From: Sordaria brevicollis
Taxonomy: Eukaryota; Ascomycota; Sordariomycetes; Sordariales; Sordariaceae
DNA length: 64,000 bases
Reading direction: 5' to 3'
NCBI GenBank assembly: GCA_033439795.1
Contig: JAUTDP010000010.1
Span: 2,232,001 to 2,296,000, forward strand
Shown here: positions 14,501-24,180 of the stretch, piece after piece
How the letters are laid out: each line of letters starts with the position of its first letter
Position numbering within the stretch: the stretch's first letter is position 1
The notes under the pieces: model-generated
Databases searched by the model: none
Seen by the model: the letters and a program-made list of their open reading frames with translations, nothing else
Told to the model about the DNA's origin: nothing
Position numbers and translations under genes: made by a program

Positions 14501-14638
14501 AGTGATAGATAGTTATTCGAAAAAGAAAAGTGCGGGGTGAAATACAATATACGAAAAGGATGTACGCGGAATTGAATTTTGCTAGACCCACATAGGTACG
14601 GGGCTATAACCTATAGGTGGTAGAATTTCACTTTTGTG

Positions 14639-14671
14639 GATGTGTTACGAAGAACGCCCTAGGCCACCGTA
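14639..14671 (-). repeat. Right copy of the 33-bp terminal inverted repeat
   Basis: The reverse complement matches 3050-3082 at 32 of 33 positions. The outermost bases are again TA. Base composition returns to normal immediately to the right, so this is the right boundary of the block. Confidence 0.85.
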
Positions 14672-14843
14672 CTTTTTCGCATTTCGCAGGATGCGGTGGT
14701 CGCCGTTTTTCGCTGGATCTTTCTCTCTTCTCATCGCAACGGATCCAATCAATGGCAGTTCTCCATTTTTCATCCAGTTCGTCCTGGAATCCTTCCGCAG
14801 ACCGCAGTCAGTCAAGTGCCAACACTTCCATCTTCAACCACTT

Positions 14844-14845
<2 letters not shown>

Positions 14846-14906
<61 letters not shown>
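14846..14906. repeat. Uninterrupted run of 61 T
   Basis: On the minus strand this is an A61 tract. It lies 175 bp outside the right inverted repeat. It could be the tail of a retroposed sequence or a simple homopolymer expansion; no element body is visible beside it. Confidence 0.9.
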
Positions 14907-14908
<2 letters not shown>

Positions 14909-15870
14909 TCCGTGCGACCTGGCACCTCTTCAACACTGTGTTTAACTGGCAAATCCATCCATCCATCACCGTCAACACCTCACCTTACAGCCTCCCAGCC
15001 TCGCATCGTCGGGTTCACCGTCGCATCGCGGGGTTTTGCTTTACGTATTCCATCTGTCAGTTATCGGACTAAACCTCTCTGTTGGATTCTCTCTCACTTC
15101 TCCTTCGCCCTTTTTCGCCCTCGCGATGACATCGCTGTCGCTGCATATCAAAATTTTCATGTTACACAGCAGGAACAGCGGCGGCCAAGCCATGGTAAAG
15201 CCACAACGCAACGCTGTCAACGTCGTCGTCAAGCAAATTGAGAATCGTACCTTTGCTACACACAGTCCTAACAATCCCGTCCCCTACCTTTCATGGGAGA
15301 CGTTTACGTATCGCGCTACCTGGTTACCCGGCCCTCGGGGGAATACTGGACCTATCCGGTACCACCAAAAGAGTCCGAGACCCCTCGTCAAGCCATGGCC
15401 ATTCCACTCCGCCGGGCCAGTAGCGTGACTTGGTTGATGCCGAGCAGCCATGGGTGTTTAACAGGCACGCAAGGCACGCACGCTCACCCAAAATGCCATT
15501 CTTCTAGAATTGTATTGTCCTGTGTGTAGGTAAGCATTTCCCTTGCCCAAAGTCCCCTTTTGTCCGTTGACTTTGCCTTCCATTTCCTTTTCGATATGAG
15601 ACCTGTCACATCTCACACGCACATGCGACCCTGATTTGATGGGCTAGTTACACAAGCATTATGGTGTACCCGTCATATCGTCGTCGATCGATATCGATGT
15701 CAAAAAGCAATACTTTGCAAAAATCCATGCCTCCATGCTCTCCATCCCCATGCCCCCAACTGTGATCTACCGGTATGTACTAACCAACATCAAGGCTTAC
15801 CAAGTAAAAGGAACGGGGAGCCGGATGACATGGCTCGCATATGGTCTGCCTGCCAAGTGCTGCCCTGACC

Positions 15871-15920
15871 TGCTAGAGACGTGCTAGAGACGTGCTAAGG
15901 CTTGCTAGAGTTGCTAGAGC
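15871..15920. repeat. Degenerate tandem repeat of GCTAGAGACGT
   Basis: Two full units are followed by three decayed units (gctaagg, gctagagt, gctagagc). No function is apparent. Confidence 0.6.
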
Positions 15921-16717
15921 AACCTCTTGATGGAGACCAATTGCAACGACAAAAAGGGTCCAAAACGGCCTCCGGAGCCGTCGATAGGCTCTCCTTGATC
16001 TCATTGCCTCCTGCTAAGCTGTGCTAGTCGGCGAGTGTTTGGCCGGCGAGGTCGTAGAGGTAAAAAAAGGTCCTTTTCTGGCGGGTCCATTACCCCCCCA
16101 TGTGCCCCCCTGTCTAGCCAAAACAAGTAGCATCTCGGCCTATCATGGAAACCAGAGTTCCCCTCGGCTGCTCTGTACCCCCCCGATTCCGCCTCCTGAA
16201 GCTCCAATAAAGCCTCCAAAAAGCCCCCCTTTTGATCCACCAGGCCGGCCGTCCTAAACGACCCGAAAACCCAGTCCTGGACTTCTCGCCAGTCTCCTCA
16301 CAGCCCAAGATTTCCCTGGTCTCGATTTTCCCCTTCTCAGGGACCTGACCTGGATCCCAAAGAGACTCGAGCCAGTCCCAAGCCCGACCTCAACTGGACC
16401 CAACCCGGTCAGAAAAGGGTAAAGACCCAGCTCCCGCCCGGCCAAACTCCACACCCCGCACTTTGCCAACAACTGCGCCTACCAGCTACCACCGGCTACC
16501 ACCAGCCAGCAACCAGCTCTACCTTACCAGCTCTACCTTACCAGCTCCCTGCCCGTGACACAAACCAAACGAATCTGGCTCTCGGCTGCTATTCTGTCTG
16601 GCCTAGGCGTGCCACCGCCAGAATTGCCCAGGCAACCGGCTCCGAGGACAGATTTGGCCTTCAACTGTACCTACCTACTGGACGACACATCAACATCGAA
16701 AAGGAAAAAACAGGCGG

Positions 16718-16783
16718 ATGACAGCACAGCTCAAACAGATGACCCGACGGCAACAACGAGTGCCACTACTACCGACGACCTGA
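16718..16783 (+). promoter_or_regulatory. Upstream ORF (21 codons) before the regulator
   Basis: An ATG at 16718 opens a 21-codon frame ending in TGA at 16781-16783, 36 bases before the main ATG at 16820, with a second in-frame ATG inside. If the transcript starts upstream of 16718 it would be a classical uORF able to lower translation of the transcription factor. The transcript start is unknown. Confidence 0.35.
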
Positions 16784-16819
16784 AAGAATCAAACTTGAGC
16801 AGCAGCCGCCGCCGCCAAA

Positions 16820-19800
16820 ATGAGTGAAGTCGCGCCGGTTGTCCATCGCTGCCCCGTCTGCTTCAAGACATACAAGCGTCGGGAGCATCTCCAGAGACAC
16901 CGCGCTTCACACACGTCAGAACGCCCACACCGCTGCATCTTGTGTAGCGCCTCCTTTCAAAGGACGGACGTCTTGAAGCGCCATATTCAGACATGCGACG
17001 GCTTGCCTCACGGTTCGTCTGGTCGCCGGAGGGCGTGTGATCGATGCGTCCGCCAGAAAAAAGCTTGCAACTCGGCCCAGCCTTGCCAAAATTGCGCAAA
17101 ACGCGCAGTCCAGTGTCTGTACTCAAGCGTTAGTTCGTCAACGGGCCAAGACGGAGAAACTGCCAGTACCAGTGCTTCCACCTCGGTCGAGAACTTTTCC
17201 AACGTGCCCAATACTCCGCAGCAGCAACAGCAGCAGCAGCAGCAGCAACACGCTCAGCAAACTCCGCAGTATCAGCATCAACAGCCTCTTCACCAACAAT
17301 CTCAACAATCTTACCAGCAACAACAGCAGCAGCTACAACAACCGCAACACCAACAGCAGCAAATTTACCTTCAGCAGCAGCACCAGCAACAGCAGCAGCA
17401 GTATCCCCAGCAACGACCGCAGCTCCAGCAGATTCAGCCGCAGCAACCCCAACAGCAACCGTATCAGCAACATGCCCACCAGCAGCATCACGACCAGCAG
17501 CAGCGCCAGCAGCACAATATCCTCCCGGTTCAGGTGACCCAGCCGCTGACTCAGATTCCTCAAATTGCTCCGGTTCCGATTCCCCAGATACCCCATATCC
17601 CCCAGGTCCAGGTTCCCCAGATTCTCCAGCAGTCCCACCAGTCCCACCAGCCTCATCCAGCTCACCAGCCTCACCATGCTGCCTTCAACCACCACGGCGT
17701 GGTCAACTTTGACGAACTTGACAACCTCCTCCATGACCCTGCGGGCCAGTTTCCGATGCTTGGGCACCATGACATTCAGATCCCAGACTGGCTGGAGATC
17801 GAGTTGCCCATGGGCACGAACGCGACGATGGATACACCAGAGGACAACACCACGTCCAGGTCGACCCCCTCTTCCGACACTCATCGTGGCTACTCTTTCC
17901 ACTTCCTCTATGATTTCACTAGCAGGACGGGTCTCGTCAACTCGTTCGAATGTGGCACTTATGCGCAAAGAAGAGCGGTCGTGGATACCTTCTATGCATC
18001 TTACGCCGAGCAGCAAAAGCACCACCAACAGCTACAACACATGCAGCAGCATCAGCAACATCTTCAACAACAGCAACAGCAGATTCAAGGGCAGCTTGAG
18101 TTCCATCCGATGGTTCCTCAACTGCACAACCCTATGGGCCAACCGCCGCTTTCGCCGGCTTCGTCCTCGGCTGTTTCCGTTTCGAATTCGGCTACAGCTA
18201 CGCCGAACGAATACGGTTATATGCCGTGGACTCTCTGGTCCTCGTGGCTCAGTAATCCGATCATCATCAAGCTGCAAGAAATTGTGGTTTCGATCATGAC
18301 CGTGGTCAGGCATAAACCCTCTAATAGCACTTTGGGCACTTTGACCTGGACTCCAGAGAAAGAACAGGAGTGTCTTCAGTTCTTCTCGCCGCAAAGATTT
18401 GCCAAGTTCATCGAACTGTACTGGTCGTGTTGGCATCCGAATGTGAATTTCTTGCATCGCCCTTCCTTTGACCCTACCAGCGCAAAGCCAATTTTGCTGG
18501 CCGCCATGGCTTTAATAGGCAAGTAATTTTCGTTTGAAACTCCAGCAATCGCCAAACTAACACACCCATCAGGTGCTTCCGTCTCTCCGGATGAGCAAGA
18601 TACCAAGGATGCGAAAGTGTGGTTCAACTGTGTTGAGGAGATGGTGTTTACCGATGACGACTTTTGCAGTGACACCGAGCCCGGTTCCCCGGCTGACGAT
18701 GATGCAAATCCTGCTTCGGCTTTGCACTGCAAGCGAAAACTTCAAGCTCTGCAGGCGTCGTATATTGTCTGCCTCTATCAAAATTGGGAAGGTTCAGACA
18801 CTAGCAAGAGGAGGATTCGTCGTCATCGCTTCAGCACTGTGGTATCTGTGAGTAACCTTGTCCATTTATGTCGGTGGAGATGGGAAGGACACTAACCTTT
18901 TTTCACCACCAGGTGGCGAGAGATATCGGTATTCCTATGGCCAAGCACCTCGAATATGGTAGGCAGCTCAAACACGAGTTTGACTGGCACGAGTACGTGG
19001 TGAGGGAAGAACTTATACGGTAAGCGTACCCGAACCCTGGGATAAACGAAGAACCGGGCAACTGACAAGTGGGGTCTTGTAGCACCTTCCTATGGGTATT
19101 CCTTCTCGACACAGCCTTCGTCATCTTCAACAACCTCCCTCACCGCATGGTGATCAAGGAGATGAGGATGCACATGGCTAGTCCGGAAGCGGTCTTCCAA
19201 GCTGCGACGGCCGAGAAGTGTCTCGAGGAGATTTACCGGTGGATGCCTTCGTCGAGCCCCATTTGCAACACTCTGCTCCGCGATGTGCTCGAAAATGTTA
19301 TTGGTACCACCCTTGACGCAGACATGTTGCAGAGACTGGCTCAGCTCGGCCCACTCAACCTGTTTGTCGTTGTTTCCGGTATGTTTCCTTTAGACCCCCC
19401 CTTGCTCTTCCTCCTTCTTCCCCACGTGCCTTGTCATTTTAGTGTTCCACTGTCCCGGATATCCTGTACGCAATGCTGACCGTGGGGTGCCGCTTAGTTT
19501 TCCATTACATGATCTTCCAACACCAAAACTTGTTCGGAGTAGAAGGGCAGCTTGTACCGATCCGTAACGGCCTGGACAACTGGATAACGATCTGGGAGTT
19601 ATGGTTCGATAACTGGTCGTCCACGCCTCCCCACTGCATGGCCGACGGCGAAAACCTCACACCCGAAAGCATGTGGAGGAGGATCGGCTTCATCCGGTGT
19701 TCGGCCGAGTACTGGCTCCTTGGCAATCTTCTTACGGACCGTATCGCTCGCAAGACGGGGTCGGGAAGCGTCAGGGAGAACCAGGGCAAGGGGTCGTCTC

Positions 19801-19946
19801 CGGAGTATTACCCGGAGGAGATTGCGGGGACCGGCAAAGGCAAATCGGCCGACCCAATTCTTATCAAGTACGACCAAACCAGCATGCGGCAGGTCAACGA
19901 GTTGATCAGCGACTTTAAGAAGATTCAGATTGACGAAAATGAATGA
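16820..19946 (+). CDS. C2H2 plus Zn(II)2Cys6 fungal transcription factor
   Basis: Predicted nuclear DNA-binding regulator of 941 residues. Exons are 16820-18518, 18573-18847, 18913-19019, 19083-19378 and 19498-19946; all phases close. The first intron uses a GC donor (GCAAGT) with a normal AG acceptor, and only this choice keeps the frame. The N-terminus has two zinc fingers: C11-C14-H27-H31, and C39-C42 ending in H55-C59 (a C2HC variant). A six-cysteine binuclear cluster follows at C73-C99. Residues about 134-230 are very rich in Gln (CAG/CAA), with a further Gln/His tract near 395-415. The C-terminal half matches the fungal-specific transcription factor domain. The ATG sits in a good context (CAAAATGA). 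Tandem C2H2 and Zn2Cys6 domains define a recognised fungal subclass, but I cannot name the ortholog or target genes. The nearby P450 is a possible target by position only. Confidence 0.9.
17218..17513 (+). repeat. CAG/CAA glutamine-codon repeat inside the regulator
   Basis: Imperfect trinucleotide repeat encoding interrupted polyglutamine with His and Pro. It is prone to length variation. On the other strand it creates long spurious Leu-rich frames. Confidence 0.85.
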
Positions 19947-20934
19947 AGAGAAAGAGGAATGGGTTGGTTAGGTCATTTGGGAGGGCAAGGGAAGGGTTTA
20001 ACGACAGAAGGATGGTTGATGAAATTTGGATATTTAGGCAACGGCGCAGCATGTTTTTGGGTTTTGAACACTTATGCACCGCAAAGGGATGCAAGCGATA
20101 TCAGACACTTTTAAGGAATCACCACTCAGTTTCCGAGGAGTAAGCACACGAGTTGGTGTCCACCGGCAGAGCTACGGTAGCCAGCCAAAGATCTGACAAT
20201 TACCTTATCGATATTGTGGCCCGACCACTCTTTGGGCGTCAGGAAAAAGCTGATGTCAGTGCTCGGTACTACGGTGACCTGTGGGTAGGTTAAAAAAGGG
20301 CGAGATGGTGAGCGTGGCCGTCCTTTCATGGTGTCTTGACCTCTCAGGATTCCCACCCTCCCACAGCGCGCCCACAGCAGAGTCCGCCAAAAGTCCGCAT
20401 CCGAGATTCACTTGAAGCTATCCAGTTCAGCCCCACCACACCATCCACAAATGTGCTGCGGATCCGTTACACGTGGTTGGATCCCACCTCCATGTCCGCC
20501 AACCTGCTCGGAGCGGGCCATCCCATATCGCCGACGCTGGCAACCCTGTTCTCGTTCCCCATGCCTTCCCCAAATCCCACAGGTACTCCGCCGCCAAGTC
20601 GCTTTTGGGGGACTTGGTGGTCGGTGAGAGAGCATCAATGACGGAAGGGCAAGTATACGGCAAGTGTCAGGAGCAAATTCCAAGTAGGGTCAGCCAGAGG
20701 AAGAGGGAGATTGACGAAGATGTGCATCCATCATCTGGGGCACACGAGGTGTTGGCGTTGATGCTTAGCCATGAATCAAGAAATTCTATTAATTCCCCCG
20801 AGCAGTCCGCCAGAATGTGAAAACTTTTGCCCCAAGGAATTATCCCTCAACAACAACAACTTGCCAAAACCAAAACAAACCAACCGACTCTTGTTGCCGG
20901 TTCTTTTGTCTTTGGGAAAAGAAGAAGAAGAATC
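19947..20934. other. Spacer between regulator and P450
   Basis: No gene is supported. It contains the 3' end of the regulator transcript and the promoter of the P450. An ATG at 20771 opens a frame that overlaps the P450 start in another phase, and a minimal ATG-TGA lies at 20815. Both would matter only if transcription begins upstream of them. Confidence 0.6.
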
Positions 20935-22620
20935 ATGGCCGTCATCTCAACATACCTGCCCATTGTGGTGGGCATTGCCCTCCTCATCCGCCTGCTCATG
21001 GTCGGACGGAGACCAAAGGGCTTGCCTCCTGGTCCCCCGACTGTTCCCATTCTGGGTAACCTTCACTTGGTATGTTGATATCTCAGAGTCTTTGATAGAG
21101 TTTGGATAATGGCTAACATACAATGTCTTTGATAGATGCCAACGAAAGATGTTCACCTTCAGTTCGAAAAGTGGGCTCGTGAATATGGCCCCGTCTACTC
21201 TCTCATCCTCGGAACCAAGGTCATGATTGTTCTCTCCGGCGACCGGGCCGTCAAGGACCTTCTCGACAAGAAGTCCAACATGTACTCGCACAGACAGGAG
21301 ATGTACATTGGCCAGACTCTCTGCTCCGGCGACCTTCGCATTCTCATGATGGGCTACACTCCCAAGTGGCGCATGTGCCGCAAGCTGGCGCACGCCCTCC
21401 TCAACATCTCGTCCGCCAAGTCCTACGTCCCTTACCAGATGCTCGAGAACAAGCAGATGCTGTACGAGATGATCACCAAGCCCGACGAGTTCCTCTACAA
21501 CATCCGCCGCTACTCCAACGCGCTGACCACCACCATGGTCTACGGCTGGCGCACGCCCACCTACAACGACCCCAAGATGCAGCAGCTCTTTGACGGCTTC
21601 TCCGAGTTCGCCGAGGTCAACCAGACCGGCATGGCCGCCCTGATCGACTTCTTCCCCATCCTGCGCTACCTCCCCGACTTCTTGCTCCCCTCCCGCCAAA
21701 AGGCCAAGGAGCTGCACAAGAAGGAGCTCGCTCTCTACAAGGGCCACTGGCTCAAGGCCAAGGAGGACACCCTCAAGGGCACCATCACGCACTGCTTCTG
21801 CGAAGACCTCGTCCCCGTGCAAAAGAAGGAAGGTTTCTCCGACGACCAAGCCGCTTACATCGCCGGCACGCTTCTCGAAGCCGGTTCCGACACCACCTCC
21901 TCGACCCTCTACGCCTTCGTCCAAGCCATGCTCCTCTACCCCGAAGTCCAGAAGAAGGGTCAAGAAGAAATCGACCGCGTCGTCGGCTCCGACCGCCTCC
22001 CCACCATGGACGACGAGCCCAACCTCCAGTACATCCGCGCCATCGTCAAGGAATCTCTCCGCTGGATGCCCACCACCATCATGGGCGCCGTCCCGCACGC
22101 CGTCACCCAGGATGATTACTACAACGGCTTCCTGATCCCCGCCAACGCCGGCGTCGTTAACAACGTCTGGGCTATCAACAACGACCCCGTCCGCGCCCCC
22201 GAGCCGCGCAAGTTCAAGCCTGAGCGTTACATGGACGATAAACTCTCTCTTGCCGACTCCGCTGCCAACCCCGACCCTTCTAAGCGCGACCAGTTCACCT
22301 TTGGCGCTGGTAGACGTATTTGCCCTGGTATTCACATCGCTGAGCGCTCTCTTTTCTTGGGTGTTTCTAGGATGCTTTGGGGATTCAACATCACGCCCAA
22401 GATTGGTGATGATGGAAAGCCGATTATTCCGGATCAGGAGAAGTTGACCCAGGGATTCGTGTGCATGCCGGAGGAGTACCCCGCTACGATCAAGCCCAGG
22501 GATGAGAAGAGGAAGAAGATTATTGAGGAGGAGTGGTTCGCTGCTGAGAGGGAGTGTCTTGACCCGGAGACGAAGCAGTGGAGACAGGGGATGAATTGGG
22601 TTCCTAAGGTTAAGGCTTAG
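20935..22620 (+). CDS. Cytochrome P450 monooxygenase
   Basis: Heme-thiolate monooxygenase, predicted to sit in the endoplasmic reticulum membrane and take electrons from NADPH-P450 reductase. Exons are 20935-21069 and 21136-22620, giving 539 residues, normal for a fungal microsomal P450. The N-terminus has a hydrophobic anchor (about residues 4-23) and a proline hinge (LPPGPP, about 30-37). The I-helix oxygen-binding motif AGSDTT is at 294-299, the ExxR pair at E351/R354, and the heme loop FTFGAGRRICPG places the ligand cysteine at 441. All core motifs are intact. The overall pattern is that of fungal group-I P450s of the O-methylsterigmatocystin oxidoreductase type, but substrate and CYP family cannot be read from sequence alone. 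The third-position GC bias is very strong, which suggests good expression and also creates a 604-codon antisense shadow frame. Confidence 0.95.
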
Positions 22621-24140
22621 GCCTAAGGGCTGGGATGAGGAGAGGGGGGAGGTGTTTTGATTCTTGTTTATATGTTTACCACTTTGAGGTTGCCAAAGGT
22701 TATGGCAAAGTTTTTTGTTACTGTTTTTGAAGGAATTTTGGAGGAGGAGGAGGATCTCCAAGCGTTGGAGACATCATGATGACATGTAAACCGATACCCA
22801 CAGACTATCTACTGTTTTGGCTGGCAAGCATTTGAAAGCGAGCGAACGAACGAGTGGGGGAATGGTAGTTTTAGTGTACGAGTAGGATATACCACAGAAC
22901 CTTTTGAACATCACTTGATCTTGTTTGTTTCCTCCTTGTGATGGGTGCTTTGCATCAAATATTCAACATTGTCACATGGGGCTTTTTTGTCACCATTTCT
23001 TCGTTTTTATTTAAAGGCAGGAACTGTTCACAAAGCCGAGAGAAGCGTCAGTGCAGGAGTCCGACAGGGAAACAGCATTGGTTTCTTGAGGAAGGAAGTT
23101 GTCTAGCCGGCGATTGCAGACCGGCCACGAGAAGCGAACGAGTCCAAGACCGGCCCCTTCTCTTCAACTTTTGCGAAATTCCTCCCTTTGTGAGAACAAC
23201 CCTTTTCGTTGATTCTTTACGTCCACAAAACTACCTTGAAACACACTGACAAAAGTCATTGCGCCAATCTCAATACTACCATGAGCATATGGGGGGTTGC
23301 ACGCCGCAAAATATGTTCATGTTCGTTCCTTCCGAGATCCTTCAATCCACCCCCAGCCATATCCTCGTCTTAATATTCAGCCCCTTTTCTCCGACAGGAT
23401 CATATGCATCTCGTCTCTGCGGTGATGATTTCAATGTCTCACCAACTCTCACCAACCGACGACTTGGCTACCAGTCTATCACCACTCGGCTCTCTCAAAT
23501 TGGTAAAGCCGTCAGCAAAAAAACAACTCGTCATTTTCTACCCACAATTTCACCCTCATCCTTTCGAGATCCTTTTGTCCTAATTTTCCCTCATTCGGAG
23601 TATCATTGCATGGGAATCACAAGAAAGTTCCTGACTGCCCCCGAGTCAGACAGTCAACCAGTCATCATCGCCTTTTCCCCTCATGTTGCACAGCTGCTGC
23701 ACCTGCATGATCTTGTTATGCCGAGTTACATCACATCACACACTGAAAAAAAATTGACGCTGCAGTTGGCTGCGTCGCTGCTGCATTCATAATGTCATGA
23801 ACATCTCCAAACGGAAAAGCTGAAGTCAGCCAAGAACACTCCCCAAAAGATCTCCAATGAACCCCGCCTGTTCTCAACTGTGCGTTATGTTCGAGTCAAG
23901 TGAAGTCGACACTTCGGATTCACGGCGGGCAGCATTCGCATCACACGCAACCGTCCGGCTGACGAACCACCGAGAAACACCTGCCTTTCCGGCTATCTTC
24001 AAGAGCGAGCGAAGCCAGCCCACAAGAACGCCGCCGCCGCGCCCACATCCCGATTTCCGCTTCCCGGCCGAAGAAGCTTGCTTTGCTTGCTTGCCTGCGT
24101 CGCTGCAAGAAATTCTCACTCACAACGGAGCGTGATCCGC

Positions 24141-24180
24141 TCTCAGCTTCGCTCAGCGTCGCTCAGCGTCGCTCAGCTTC
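24141..24180. repeat. Four tandem 10-bp units
   Basis: Units of (G/T)CTCAGC(G/T)TC follow one another, the central pair being identical. It is a simple minisatellite with no assigned role. Confidence 0.8.

Larger units (their letters stand above)
3120..14510. repeat. AT-rich RIP-type block, gene-free
   Basis: Over 11 kb there is no usable open frame on either strand. Long stretches consist almost only of A and T. Sub-regions near 3120-4020, 7340-11240 and 13640-14500 keep scattered CG dinucleotides and C- or G-runs, while TG and CA are scarce. This is the classic mark of CpA-to-TpA mutation by RIP on repeated DNA. In Neurospora such tracts carry H3K9me3, HP1 and DNA methylation; that is family knowledge, not seen here. 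The CG-bearing sub-regions probably derive from coding parts of retroelements, but I cannot identify them. Confidence 0.85.
3052..14669. mobile_element. Putative RIP-inactivated DNA transposon or nest of elements
   Basis: The 33-bp inverted repeat pair brackets the whole AT-rich block almost exactly. About 50-150 bp just inside each repeat keeps ordinary composition, and the rest is heavily mutated. TA at both outer ends is what Tc1/mariner-type insertion would leave. An 11.6 kb length is far too long for such a transposon alone, so later nested insertions are likely. No transposase frame survives, so the class is inferred only from the ends. Confidence 0.4.
14672..16819. other. Spacer between AT-rich block and transcription factor
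   Basis: No gene is supported; the open frames across the T-run are low-complexity artefacts. The stretch holds a 61-base T run at 14846-14906, a degenerate GCTAGAGACGT repeat at 15871-15920 and a CT/CA-rich leader region. A doubled ACCAGCTCTACCTT lies near 16510-16545 and a 21-codon upstream ORF at 16718-16783. The right part is presumably the promoter and leader of the regulator gene. Confidence 0.6.

Noticed and set aside
14617..15241. Overlapping plus-strand frames of 103-181 codons
   Set aside because: They exist only because the T61 run is read as polyphenylalanine in all frames.
17333..18028. Long Leu-rich minus-strand frame in the regulator
   Set aside because: It is the reverse reading of CAG/CAA glutamine repeats.
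20947..22761. 604-codon minus-strand frame opposite the P450
   Set aside because: The P450 on the plus strand has all catalytic motifs. The antisense frame is a by-product of strong third-position GC bias and its translation is low-complexity Leu/Gly/Val.
23259..23792. 177-codon plus-strand frame
   Set aside because: No domain, no clear codon bias, and dense overlap with other frames; not enough to call a gene.
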